NCBI RefSeq assembly: GCF_000154985.1
Contig: NZ_DS572685.1
Coordinates: forward strand, 1 to 48,146
Direction of reading: 5' to 3'
Length of the DNA stretch: 48,146 nt
Source: Streptococcus infantarius subsp. infantarius ATCC BAA-102
GTDB taxonomy: Bacteria > Bacillota > Bacilli > Lactobacillales > Streptococcaceae
This document shows positions 18,864-26,871 of this stretch, piece by piece. The position numbers were made by a program, and so were the translations under genes. Within the stretch, counting starts at the first letter, position 1. Every line of letters starts with the position of its first letter. The notes beneath the pieces are model-generated. The model did no database searches and had not been told where the DNA came from. It saw only the letters and a program-made list of their open reading frames with translations.

Positions 18864-18877
18864 GGAGCCTAGGCTCC
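18864..18877 (+). promoter_or_regulatory. Perfect 14-bp palindrome in purD leader
   Basis: GGAGCCTAGGCTCC lies in the 5' leader between promoter and purD ribosome binding site. It could be a small RNA hairpin (GGAGC/GCTCC) or a protein site. No T tract follows directly. Confidence 0.4.
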
Positions 18878-18909
18878 TGTGATTGTTTTCTATTGAGGTA
18901 TTTTTACTT

Positions 18910-20172
18910 ATGAAACTTTTAGTTGTTGGCTCTGGCGGGCGTGAGAACGCTATTGCTAAGAAGTTGTTGGAATCTCCTCAAGTGAGCCAGGTTTTTGTAG
19001 CACCTGGAAATGATGGGATGACACTTGATGGACTTGATTTAGTAAATATCGGAATTTCCGAACATTCTAAGCTTATTGATTTTGCAAAAGAAAATGAGAT
19101 CGCTTGGGCATTTATCGGACCTGATGATGCTTTGGCTGCAGGAATCGTCGATGATTTTAATGCCGCAGGCTTGAAAGCCTTCGGTCCAAGTAAAGCAGCT
19201 GCAGAGCTTGAATGGTCTAAAGACTTTGCTAAATCAATCATGGCTAAATATCATATTCCAACAGCGGCTTACAGCACTTTCTCAGATTTTGAGCAAGCAA
19301 AGAGTTATATTGAAGAACATGGCGCACCGATTGTTGTTAAAGCTGACGGTTTGGCATTAGGTAAAGGTGTGGTAGTTGCTGAAACAGTAGAACAAGCCGT
19401 TGAAGCTGCACATGAAATGTTGCTTGATAATAAATTTGGTGATTCTGGTGCACGTGTGGTTATTGAAGAATTTCTTGATGGCGAAGAATTCTCATTGTTT
19501 GCTTTTGTCAATGGCGATAACTTCTATATCATGCCAACTGCGCAAGACCACAAACGTGCTTTTGATGGTGATAAAGGTCCTAATACTGGTGGTATGGGAG
19601 CTTACGCACCGGTACCACATTTGCCACAAAGTGTTGTTGATACAGCTGTTGAAACAATCGTTAAACCTGTTCTTAATGGGATGATTGCTGAAGGACGTCC
19701 ATACCTTGGTGTTCTTTATGCAGGGCTTATTTTAACAGATGATGGTCCTAAAGTTATCGAATTTAATTCACGCTTTGGTGACCCTGAAACTCAAGTTATC
19801 TTGCCACGTTTGACATCTGATTTCGCTCAAAATATTACTGATATTTTAGATGGTAAAGAGCCAGAAATCACTTGGACTGACAAGGGTGTGACTTTGGGTG
19901 TGGTAGTTGCCTCAGAAGGTTACCCAGTTGCCTACGAAAAAGGTGTTCGTCTTCCAGAAAAAACATCAGGTGATGTGATTACTTATTACGCAGGAGCTAA
20001 GTTCGCTGATGATAAAGCATTGCTTTCAAACGGCGGACGTGTATACATGTTAGTCACAACAGAGGCTGACGTAAAATCTGCTCAAGATGTTATTTATGCT
20101 AAGCTTGCTAAGCAAGATACAACTGGTTTATTCTATCGAAACGATATTGGAAGTAAAGCAATTGGACGTTAA
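18910..20172 (+). CDS. purD: Phosphoribosylamine-glycine ligase
   Basis: 420 aa GAR synthetase; joins glycine to phosphoribosylamine with ATP. ATP-grasp architecture: N-terminal LLVVGSGGRENAIA, ATP-binding KADGLALGKGVVVA, IEEFLDGEEFSLFAF, and the metal-binding EFNSRFGDPETQ. The ATG at 18910 begins the canonical MKLLVVGSGGREN, with TTGAGG upstream at slightly long spacing; an in-frame upstream start at 18883 would add nine unrelated residues. First gene of the second pur unit. Confidence 0.97.
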   Translation: MKLLVVGSGGRENAIAKKLLESPQVSQVFVAPGNDGMTLDGLDLVNIGISEHSKLIDFAKENEIAWAFIGPDDALAAGIVDDFNAAGLKAFGPSKAAAELEWSKDFAKSIMAKYHIPTAAYSTFSDFEQAKSYIEEHGAPIVVKADGLALGKGVVVAETVEQAVEAAHEMLLDNKFGDSGARVVIEEFLDGEEFSLFAFVNGDNFYIMPTAQDHKRAFDGDKGPNTGGMGAYAPVPHLPQSVVDTAVETIVKPVLNGMIAEGRPYLGVLYAGLILTDDGPKVIEFNSRFGDPETQVILPRLTSDFAQNITDILDGKEPEITWTDKGVTLGVVVASEGYPVAYEKGVRLPEKTSGDVITYYAGAKFADDKALLSNGGRVYMLVTTEADVKSAQDVIYAKLAKQDTTGLFYRNDIGSKAIGR

Positions 20173-20610
20173 ACCCAAATGTGTTCTAGTCAGTGCATGT
20201 CTGATGGGAGAAAGATGTAAGTATAATGGTGGTCATAATTACAATCGAGATCTTGTGGACTATGTTGCTGATAAGGAAGTGATAACCATTTGTCCAGAAG
20301 TTTTAGCTGGTCTGCCTACGCCACGAGAACCTGTTGAATTAGTCGATGGACACGTTCTCGATAAGATGGGAAATTGTTACGATGATTTGTTTGAAAAAGG
20401 AATTGAGCGTTGTGTCAATGAGATTTCTGGCAAACAAATTGACCTAGCAGTTTTACAATCACGCAGCCCGTCATGTGGTGTTAATCAGATTTACGACGGA
20501 AACTTTTCTGGAAAAAAGTGGCAGGTAGTGGTCTTTTTGCCCAAAAGTTAAAAGCCCTTGGCTATCCTGTTCTTGATGTTGAAGATATAAAACAATTGGA
20601 AGGAAAATAA
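20162..20610 (+). pseudogene. DUF523 family protein, frameshifted near the C terminus
   Basis: The intact reading starts at a TTG (20162) overlapping the purD end, with GGAAG upstream, and gives KCVLVSACLMGERCKYNGG, the DUF523 N terminus with its Cys residues, then CPEVLAGLPTPREPVE and SRSPSCG. After a run of six A (20512-20517) the frame is lost and a stop follows at 20551. Restoring one base gives VAGSGLFAQKLKALG and an end at 20610, overlapping the purE start (TAATG) as expected for an operon gene. DUF523 function is unknown. This is either a sequencing error or a recent mutation; the truncated product would lose about 20 residues. Confidence 0.8.
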
Positions 20611-21098
20611 TGAAACCATTAATTTCAGTTATCATGGGTAGCAAATCAGATTGGGCTACCATGAAAAAAACAGCAGAAGTGCTTGATGAATTTGGTGTGG
20701 CTTATGAAAAGAAAGTTGTTTCAGCTCACCGTACACCAGATTTGATGTTTAAACATGCCGAAGAAGCAAGAGGTCGTGGTATCAAGGTGATTATTGCTGG
20801 TGCTGGTGGTGCTGCGCATTTACCTGGTATGGTTGCAGCAAAAACAACACTTCCAGTTATTGGTGTTCCTGTGAAGTCACGTGCCCTTAGCGGACTTGAT
20901 TCTCTTTATTCAATCGTTCAAATGCCTGGTGGTGTCCCTGTGGCAACAATGGCGATTGGTGAGTCAGGAGCTAAAAATGCTGCTCTTACAGCTCTTCGTA
21001 TTTTAGCAATTGAAGATGCTGCTTTGGCAGAAAAACTAGAAAAATTTGCCATCGAACAAGGCAAAGCTGCGGAGGTATCAACTGATGAACTCGACTAA
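20610..21098 (+). CDS. purE: N5-carboxyaminoimidazole ribonucleotide mutase
   Basis: 162 aa class I PurE; moves the carboxyl group of N5-CAIR to give CAIR. Seen: [10 protein letters not shown] phosphate-binding motif, [20 protein letters not shown] and [14 protein letters not shown]. Start overlaps the (restored) DUF523 stop, end overlaps purK by 14 bp; the neighbour PurK makes its substrate, fitting the class I enzyme. Confidence 0.97.
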   Translation: MKPLISVIMGSKSDWATMKKTAEVLDEFGVAYEKKVVSAHRTPDLMFKHAEEARGRGIKVIIAGAGGAAHLPGMVAAKTTLPVIGVPVKSRALSGLDSLYSIVQMPGGVPVATMAIGESGAKNAALTALRILAIEDAALAEKLEKFAIEQGKAAEVSTDELD

Positions 21099-22176
21099 AA
21101 CAATTGGTATTATCGGTGGTGGTCAACTAGGTCAAATGATGGCTATCTCAGCTATCTATATGGGACATAAGGTGGTTACACTTAATCCAACGGAAGATTG
21201 TCCTGCATCTCGTGTTAGTGATATGATTGTGGCACCTTACAATGACGTTGACGCGATGCGTGAATTGGCAGAGCGCTGTGATGTGCTTACTTATGAGTTT
21301 GAAAATGTCGATGCGGATGCTTTGGATGCAGTGGTAAAAGCAAATCAATTACCCCAAGGAACTGATCTGCTTAGAATTTCGCAAAATCGTATTTTTGAGA
21401 AAAACTTTTTATCTCAAAAAGCTGGTGTTACCGTAGCGCCTTATAAAGTTGTGACATCAAGTCTTGACCTTGAAGATATTGATTTGTCTAAGAATTATGT
21501 CTTGAAAACAGCAACTGGCGGTTACGACGGTCATGGTCAAATCGTCATTAAATCAGCCGATGATTTGGAAGTTGCAAATAAATTAAGCAACTCTTGTGAA
21601 TGTGTGCTAGAAGAATTTGTGAATTTTGACCTTGAAATTTCAGTGATTGTGTCAGGAAATGGCAAGGATATGACTGTTTTCCCAGTTCAAGAAAATATCC
21701 ATCGTAACAATATCTTGTCAAAAACTATCGTACCTGCTCGTATTTCTGATGAACTTGCCAAAAAAGCACAAGCTATGGCAATGCAAATTGCTGAACAATT
21801 GGAATTGTCTGGAACACTTTGTGTTGAGATGTTCGCGACATCAGATGACATTATTGTCAACGAAATTGCACCGCGTCCACACAACTCTGGACACTATTCA
21901 ATCGAAGCTTGTGATTTTTCACAATTTGATACACATATTTTAGGAATTCTTGGTTTGCCACTTCCTAAGATTCACTTGCATCAACCAGCCGTTATGCTTA
22001 ATGTTCTTGGACAACATATGGACAAAGCACGAGCTTATGTTAAGGAAAATCCTAGCGCTCACCTCCACCTTTATGGTAAACTAGAGGCGAAACATAACCG
22101 CAAGATGGGACACATTACCTTGTTTAGTAATGAACCCGATACCATCGCGGAAATGGGTGAAGGAATGGACTTTTAA
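21085..22176 (+). CDS. purK: N5-carboxyaminoimidazole ribonucleotide synthase
   Basis: 363 aa ATP-grasp enzyme; carboxylates AIR with bicarbonate and ATP. Seen: N-terminal [14 protein letters not shown], the ATP-binding [26 protein letters not shown], and [12 protein letters not shown]. The ATG at 21085 follows GGAGG inside purE; an upstream in-frame start at 21046 lacks a ribosome binding site. The 3' end runs into a coding-like stretch in another frame (see 22173-22274), so a frameshifted C terminus is possible, though the length is already normal. Confidence 0.95.
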   Translation: MNSTKTIGIIGGGQLGQMMAISAIYMGHKVVTLNPTEDCPASRVSDMIVAPYNDVDAMRELAERCDVLTYEFENVDADALDAVVKANQLPQGTDLLRISQNRIFEKNFLSQKAGVTVAPYKVVTSSLDLEDIDLSKNYVLKTATGGYDGHGQIVIKSADDLEVANKLSNSCECVLEEFVNFDLEISVIVSGNGKDMTVFPVQENIHRNNILSKTIVPARISDELAKKAQAMAMQIAEQLELSGTLCVEMFATSDDIIVNEIAPRPHNSGHYSIEACDFSQFDTHILGILGLPLPKIHLHQPAVMLNVLGQHMDKARAYVKENPSAHLHLYGKLEAKHNRKMGHITLFSNEPDTIAEMGEGMDF

Positions 22177-22274
22177 GGGATTTCCTTGCTACTTATAATT
22201 TACCACTTGATTCAGATTTGACAAGCTTACCTCATTATCCATCTGTTGAAATTGGTAAAGAAGATTTTACTTAA
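22173..22274 (+). other. Coding-like remnant after purK
   Basis: One frame off purK, the sequence reads on without stops as [15 protein letters not shown], then LTSLPHYPSVEIGKEDFT, ending at TAA 22274. One extra T at the run near 22171-22174 would fuse it to purK. It may be a lost PurK tail or the remnant of a small downstream gene. The 22275-22363 gap holds no gene. Confidence 0.4.
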
Positions 22275-22363
22275 ATACGTTAGTTATTATTTGATATATA
22301 ACTTAAAAAAGGAAAGGAGATAGGGTATTAATCAATTTACTTAATGCCCTTAACATCATAAAC

Positions 22364-23662
22364 ATGATCGATCGTTATTCACGCCCTGAGATGGCGGCAA
22401 TTTGGAGTGAAGAAAATAAATACAAAGCTTGGCTTGAAGTTGAAATTTTGGCTGACGAAGCATGGGCTGAACTAGGCGAAATTCCTAAAGAAGATGTCGC
22501 TAAAATCCGTGCCAATGCAAGCTTTGACGTTGACCGTATCTTAGAAATCGAACAACAAACACGTCATGACGTTGTTGCCTTCACACGTGCTGTTTCTGAA
22601 AGTCTTGGCCAAGAACGTAAATGGGTTCACTATGGTTTGACATCAACTGACGTTGTTGATACAGCTTACGGTTACCTTTACAAACAAGCTAACGAAATCA
22701 TCCGCAAAGATTTGCATAATTTCCTTGAAATCATTGCTAACAAAGCTAAAGAACATAAATTCACTATCATGATGGGACGTACTCACGGTGTCCACGCAGA
22801 ACCAACTACATTTGGTTTGAAATTGGCAACATGGTACAGCGAAATGAAACGTAACATCGAACGTTTCGAACATGCTGCTGCTGGTGTCGAAGCTGGTAAA
22901 ATTTCAGGTGCTGTTGGTAACTTCGCTAACATTCCACCATTTGTTGAAGCTTATGTGTGTGAAAAACTTGGTATCCGTGCTCAAGAAATTTCAACGCAAG
23001 TACTTCCACGTGACCTTCACGCAGAATACTTCGCTGTTCTTGCTAGCATCGCAACATCAATCGAACGTATGGCAACTGAAATCCGTGGTCTTCAAAAATC
23101 TGAACAACGTGAAGTTGAAGAATACTTTGCTAAAGGCCAAAAAGGTAGCTCGGCTATGCCTCACAAACGTAACCCAATCGGTTCAGAAAATATGACAGGT
23201 CTTGCGCGTGTTATCCGCGGTCACATGGTAACAGCTTACGAAAACGTGTCACTTTGGCATGAACGTGACATCTCACACTCATCTGCTGAACGTATCATCT
23301 CACCTGATACAACGATCCTTATCGACTACATGCTTAACCGTTTCGGAAACATCGTTAAAAACTTGACTGTTTTCCCAGAAAACATGATTCGCAACATGGG
23401 TTCTACTTTTGGACTTATCTTCAGCCAACGTGTTATGCTTAAATTGATTGAAAAAGGTATGACACGTGAACAAGCTTACGACCTTGTTCAACCTAAGACA
23501 GCTTACTCTTGGGATAACCAAGTTGACTTCAAACCACTTCTTGAAGCTGATGAAGAAGTCACTTCACGTTTGACTCAAGACGAAATCGATGAATTGTTTA
23601 ACCCATCTTACTACACTAAACGTGTTGATGAAATCTTTAACCGTATTGGTTTAGGAGATTAA
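22364..23662 (+). CDS. purB: Adenylosuccinate lyase
   Basis: 432 aa. Cleaves SAICAR to AICAR and adenylosuccinate to AMP. Seen: [17 protein letters not shown] terminus, [16 protein letters not shown] with the catalytic His, and the flexible signature loop [16 protein letters not shown]. The ATG fits the family N terminus exactly, but no ribosome binding site lies just before it. A strong AAAGGAG occurs some 45 bp upstream, followed by a five-codon ORF (ATG at about 22343). Translation may be coupled or the leader may be structured. Ends the second pur unit. Confidence 0.96.
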   Translation: MIDRYSRPEMAAIWSEENKYKAWLEVEILADEAWAELGEIPKEDVAKIRANASFDVDRILEIEQQTRHDVVAFTRAVSESLGQERKWVHYGLTSTDVVDTAYGYLYKQANEIIRKDLHNFLEIIANKAKEHKFTIMMGRTHGVHAEPTTFGLKLATWYSEMKRNIERFEHAAAGVEAGKISGAVGNFANIPPFVEAYVCEKLGIRAQEISTQVLPRDLHAEYFAVLASIATSIERMATEIRGLQKSEQREVEEYFAKGQKGSSAMPHKRNPIGSENMTGLARVIRGHMVTAYENVSLWHERDISHSSAERIISPDTTILIDYMLNRFGNIVKNLTVFPENMIRNMGSTFGLIFSQRVMLKLIEKGMTREQAYDLVQPKTAYSWDNQVDFKPLLEADEEVTSRLTQDEIDELFNPSYYTKRVDEIFNRIGLGD

Positions 23663-23676
23663 TTTAGTCAAAAAAA

Positions 23677-23708
23677 GTGCCTGAGACGAAAGTCTTGGGT
23701 ATTTTTTA
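23677..23708 (+). terminator. purB terminator
   Basis: Arms GCCTGAGAC and GTCTTGGGT (several wobbles) around GAAA, then ATTTTTTATC. Confidence 0.75.
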
Positions 23709-23820
23709 TCAAATTTTTTATTAGAAAATTTGTTATTTTTAATGAAAATAGTTTATCAAATGAAAGCGGTATGTTAAAATATGAAATAAGCAGATTTTTT
23801 TAATAAAACAGGAGATTGAA

Positions 23821-24729
23821 GTGGAAAAATTTGGGGAGAAGATCCGCTTGATGCGGGAGGAAAAGGAAATCTCACGTGAAGAATTCTGTGGGGATGAAAC
23901 AGAATTATCGGTAAGACAATTAGCTAGAATTGAGTTGAACCAATCAATACCCAATCTCAGTAAAGCAAGCTTTATTGCCAATCGTCTGGGAGTGAAATTA
24001 GGTACTTTAACTGATGGTGACAGTTTAGAATTACCTAAGCGGTATAAAGAGTTGAAGTATTTACTTCTTCGAACACCTACATATGGAGACCAGGTACGAC
24101 TTGATCGAAAAAATGACTATTTTGATGAGATTGCTGAAGTATTTTATGATGTTATTCCAGAAGAAGAACGGTTAATCATTGATTGTTTACAATCAAAATT
24201 CGATGTTCATTTTAGTGAAGATGTCAATTTTGGAGAGGGTATTTTAAATGATTATTTTGGTCAAGTTAATCGAAAGAAAGTTTTTACCATTAATGATTTA
24301 ATTTTGATTGATCTTTATTTTGCTTGTCTTTCTTCTGCTAAGAAGTTTGAAGGAATTTATAGTTTGGATTTTTACGATGATTTGATGAAAAGGTTGGTAA
24401 ATCAAAAGCATGTTTCACCTGAGACTGATTTAATTTTAAATAATGTATTGTTAAATAATATTGACTTAGCATTCCAATTTAAGCGAGAATATTATATTGA
24501 GCGTGTTATTACAATCAGTGAAAAAATTATGACAGAGATTCATGATTTTCAACGTCGTCCGATTTTAAGTTTGGTGGAGTGGAAGTATTATTTGAAACTT
24601 AAACATGACTTTGCTTTAGCAGAACAGTCATTTACGAATGCAACATTATTTGCACGATTGGTTGGTGATACTTATTTAGAAAATAAACTTAAAGAAGAAT
24701 GGCAACTTGATATTGATGCTGTGGAGTAG
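23821..24729 (+). CDS. comR: Competence regulator ComR (Rgg family, XRE-type HTH)
   Basis: 302 aa, close to the about 300 aa I expect for ComR. Residues about 5-60 form the HTH (GEKIRLMREEKEISREEFCG ... QLARIELNQSIPNLSK), followed by a helical TPR-type C-terminal domain that binds the imported pheromone. ComR with XIP activates comS and comX (sigX). GTG start with AGGAG upstream. Located between purB and ruvB, the place of comR in pyogenic, mutans and bovis group streptococci. Identity is supported by the adjacent ComR box and comS. The promoter region has TTAAAAT at about 23774 and a weak cre-like stretch at 23760-23776. Confidence 0.92.
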   Translation: MEKFGEKIRLMREEKEISREEFCGDETELSVRQLARIELNQSIPNLSKASFIANRLGVKLGTLTDGDSLELPKRYKELKYLLLRTPTYGDQVRLDRKNDYFDEIAEVFYDVIPEEERLIIDCLQSKFDVHFSEDVNFGEGILNDYFGQVNRKKVFTINDLILIDLYFACLSSAKKFEGIYSLDFYDDLMKRLVNQKHVSPETDLILNNVLLNNIDLAFQFKREYYIERVITISEKIMTEIHDFQRRPILSLVEWKYYLKLKHDFALAEQSFTNATLFARLVGDTYLENKLKEEWQLDIDAVE

Positions 24730-24746
24730 TTTGTGTAGATAATAAA

Positions 24747-24780
24747 AACAACATGACATTTTTGTCATGTTGTTTTTTCT
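24747..24780 (+). promoter_or_regulatory. ComR box (comS operator) that also forms the comR terminator
   Basis: Perfect 12-bp arms AACAACATGACA (24747-24758) and TGTCATGTTGTT (24763-24774) around TTTT contain the ComR-box core GACA-N4-TGTC with flanking AACA/TGTT. TTTTTTCTT follows. The same DNA is therefore a good intrinsic terminator for comR and an operator-plus-T-tract for comS; TACAAT at 24791-24796 is the likely -10. Confidence 0.88.
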
Positions 24781-24831
24781 TCGAACCATTTACAATAATA
24801 TTAGAAATTAGAGAAAGGGAAGAAGGAGCAA

Positions 24832-24879
24832 ATGTTAAAGGGATTTACGGTTTTATTGACAGCCTGGTGGGGATTGTAG
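24832..24879 (+). CDS. comS: ComS, precursor of the XIP competence pheromone
   Basis: A 15-codon ORF, MLKGFTVLLTAWWGL, too short for usual gene calling. AAGGAG ends 3 nt before the ATG, within a purine-rich leader. It lies 60 bp past a perfect ComR box, directly after comR. The C-terminal LTAWWGL contains the double-Trp signature of type II ComS; I recall exactly this heptapeptide as the XIP of S. infantarius. After export, processing and Ami/Opp import it would bind ComR and switch on comX and comS. Identification: sequence plus established family knowledge. Confidence 0.92.
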   Translation: MLKGFTVLLTAWWGL

Positions 24880-24918
24880 ACTGTTATCAAAACAATTCAC
24901 TGACAGCTCTTGTTTTGG

Positions 24919-24924
24919 TATAAT
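24919..24924 (+). promoter_or_regulatory. -10 element for ruvB
   Basis: TATAAT sits 6 bp before the ruvB start, so the leader would be very short unless ruvB is also reached from comS. The adjacent ATCAAAACAA...TTGTTTTGGT arms could form a hairpin. Confidence 0.45.
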
Positions 24925-24930
24925 AAGGCT

Positions 24931-25929
24931 ATGAATAGAATTTTAGATAATGATATCATGGGTGACGAAGAATTTGTGGAACGTACGCTTCGTCCTCAAT
25001 ATTTAAAAGAATATATTGGACAGGATAAGGTTAAAAATCAGCTGAAAATTTTTATTGAAGCAGCAAAATTACGTGATGAATCACTTGACCATGTGCTATT
25101 GTTTGGCCCTCCGGGTCTTGGTAAGACGACAATGGCATTTGTGATTGCTAACGAATTAGGGGTGAATCTCAAACAAACATCTGGGCCAGCAATTGAAAAA
25201 GCTGGTGATTTGGTTGCTATTTTGAATGATTTGGAACCTGGGGATGTTTTGTTTATCGATGAAATTCACCGTATGCCAATGGCGGTAGAAGAAGTGCTCT
25301 ATAGTGCGATGGAAGATTTCTATATTGACATTATGATTGGTAATGGTGAGACTAGTCGTAGTGTCCATTTGGATTTGCCACCTTTTACGCTAATTGGAGC
25401 AACAACTCGAGCAGGAATGCTTTCGAATCCGTTGCGTGCGCGTTTTGGAATTACGGGGCATATGGAATATTATGCGGTTGACGATTTGACAGAAATTGTT
25501 GAACGTACAGCTGATATTTTTGAAATGGAAATCGTGCATGAAGCTGCACAAGAATTGGCGCGACGTAGCCGAGGTACACCACGTATTGCCAACCGTTTGT
25601 TAAAACGGGTTCGTGACTATGCTCAAATTATGGGTGATGGTATTATTACAAAAGATATTACAGATAAAGCTTTAACAATGCTGGATGTCGATCATGAAGG
25701 GCTTGATTACATTGACCAAAAAATCTTGCGTACTATGATTGAAGTTTATAATGGTGGTCCAGTTGGTTTGGGAACTCTATCTGTTAATATTGCTGAAGAG
25801 CGTGATACGGTTGAGGATATGTATGAACCTTATTTGATTCAAAAGGGTTTTATTATGCGTACACGTACAGGTCGTGTAGCTACAGCTAAAGCATATGATC
25901 ATCTGGGGTATCCTTATGCTGAAAAATAA
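24931..25929 (+). CDS. ruvB: Holliday junction branch migration ATPase RuvB
   Basis: 332 aa AAA+ motor that drives branch migration with RuvA. Seen: Walker [10 protein letters not shown], Walker B FIDEIHRM, sensor [10 protein letters not shown], and the C-terminal winged helix with [10 protein letters not shown]. The ATG at 24931 gives the family N terminus (MNRILDND); an upstream in-frame start at 24910 overlaps the promoter and is rejected. Following comRS, it can be reached by read-through of the competence promoter. Confidence 0.96.
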   Translation: MNRILDNDIMGDEEFVERTLRPQYLKEYIGQDKVKNQLKIFIEAAKLRDESLDHVLLFGPPGLGKTTMAFVIANELGVNLKQTSGPAIEKAGDLVAILNDLEPGDVLFIDEIHRMPMAVEEVLYSAMEDFYIDIMIGNGETSRSVHLDLPPFTLIGATTRAGMLSNPLRARFGITGHMEYYAVDDLTEIVERTADIFEMEIVHEAAQELARRSRGTPRIANRLLKRVRDYAQIMGDGIITKDITDKALTMLDVDHEGLDYIDQKILRTMIEVYNGGPVGLGTLSVNIAEERDTVEDMYEPYLIQKGFIMRTRTGRVATAKAYDHLGYPYAEK

Positions 25930-25937
25930 AATATTAT

Positions 25938-25970
25938 CTTAAGGAAAGTTTAAGCAAGTCTTTATATACT
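25938..25970 (+). promoter_or_regulatory. CiaR-type promoter of csRNA B
   Basis: CTTAAG-N5-TTTAAG (25938-25954), then 10 nt, then TATACT (25965-25970). Spacing and -10 are identical to those of csRNA A. Confidence 0.78.
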
Positions 25971-25976
25971 ATAACT

Positions 25977-26037
25977 ATCCTAAAACTTTTCTTTTTCATA
26001 ATCTCCGGAAAGAACCTTGGTTTTCCAAGGTTTTTTC
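25977..26037 (+). ncRNA. Candidate cia-dependent small RNA (csRNA) B
   Basis: About 60 nt: an unpaired part containing CTAAAACTTTTCTTTTTCAT followed by AATCTCC, then a terminator with arms AACCTTGG and CCAAGGTT around TTTT and a T tract. The unpaired part is complementary to a GGAG-ATT-ATG-AAAAAG translation start. I recall csRNA genes near ruvB in pneumococcus. Twenty-eight bases are perfectly repeated, inverted, in csRNA C. Start site inferred from the promoter. Confidence 0.78.
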
Positions 26038-26101
26038 TTTGTTTTATAAATGGCCATGGAGTGTGGTATAATTGAGAAAAAGTGCTTATAGGAGCAAGAT
26101 T

Positions 26102-26633
26102 ATGGAATTAGAAGTTTTACGAAAAGATATGATTGTTAGTCAGAGAAAAGGGCAACCTTTTATTGTTACGTCCACCATCATCTGGGTTTCAATAACTTTG
26201 GTAACTATGATGAAGGTATCGCTACCTGTCCAAAATCTTTTGATTTTTTTATTGTTCATGTCCATTGTTGCCACTCTCTTGGTTTGTTGGGAAATGGCTG
26301 AATGTTGATATCTTCTCCAAAGAAAATCTATTAACGAACCTAGGTTTCTTATTTACCTGTAACCAATTGATTTATTTATTGATTGTTATGTGGGTCTTTA
26401 GTGCGGTACCTGAAAAAATGCTTATGGTTTATACAATGGTTTTTGGAGCGCATCTTTTACCCTATTCATGGCGATATAAATCAAGAACATATTTTGTTTT
26501 TGCTATTTTGATTCCGATACTTGCGCTTGTCTTAGGTCACATGGCGAGCATGACTTATCTTAGTTTAGTGATGGTATTTTTAGAAATTGTTTTTGCCATG
26601 TTACTACAAGTTGAACTAAATGCGAATAAATAA
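26102..26633 (+). pseudogene. DUF7010-like membrane protein, frameshifted
   Basis: ATG at 26102 with GGAGC upstream opens MELEVLRKDMIVSQRKGQPF, a short cytoplasmic start and a first membrane segment. At a run of seven T (about 26243-26249) the frame is lost (stop 26308), and the rest continues in the +1 frame (LPLSWFVGKWLNVD ... VELNANK, stop 26633). Removing one T rejoins them into a protein of about 176 aa with four to five membrane segments. The FTCNQLIY and GAHLLPYSWRYK segments suggest the DUF7010 family, from memory. Function unknown. Sequencing error cannot be excluded. Confidence 0.72.
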
Positions 26634-26639
26634 TTAAAG

Positions 26640-26665
26640 GTTCTTAGTTGTCTAAGAACTTTTTA
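26640..26665 (+). terminator. Terminator after the DUF7010-like gene
   Basis: Arms GTTCTTAG (26640-26647) and CTAAGAAC (26652-26659) around TTGT, then TTTTTAT. Confidence 0.85.
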
Positions 26666-26733
26666 TAAAAAACGAGAGAGCCCCGCAAGCGGAGCCCTCT
26701 CAGGAGATTATGAAAAAGAAAAGTTTTAGGATT
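26666..26733 (-). ncRNA. Candidate cia-dependent small RNA (csRNA) C, minus strand
   Basis: Read on the minus strand the element repeats the csRNA plan: predicted start at about 26733, the same CTAAAACTTTTCTTTTTCAT and AATCTCC segment as csRNA B, then a GC-rich terminator (26674-26701, GAGAG/CTCTC with an inner CCGC/GCGG stem) and a U tract. It converges on the DUF7010-like gene and is opposite in direction to csRNA B. Confidence 0.78.
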
Positions 26734-26739
26734 GTCTAT

Positions 26740-26772
26740 ATTGTATGCAGTCAGGCTTAATTTTTTCTTAAA
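26740..26772 (-). promoter_or_regulatory. CiaR-type promoter of csRNA C
   Basis: Minus strand TTTAAG-AAAAA-ATTAAG (26772-26756), then 10 nt, then TACAAT (26745-26740). Same geometry as csRNA A and B promoters, with one half-site mismatch. Confidence 0.75.
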
Positions 26773-26871
26773 GTCGACAGATAAGGGAATTTACATGTGA
26801 TAAGACTTCTTTTTTGTTATAATGATAAAAGAAGTTTTAAACAATCAGTTACTGACTATGTAGGAGAGAAC

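Noticed and set aside
22177-22363. CRISPR, riboswitch or tRNA in the purK-purB gap
   Set aside because: No repeats, no cloverleaf and no recognisable aptamer; only a coding-like remnant and an orphan ribosome binding site.
25979-26730. Insertion sequence with 28-bp terminal inverted repeats
   Set aside because: The repeats are the matching bodies of two csRNA genes, there is no transposase between them and no target-site duplication was seen.
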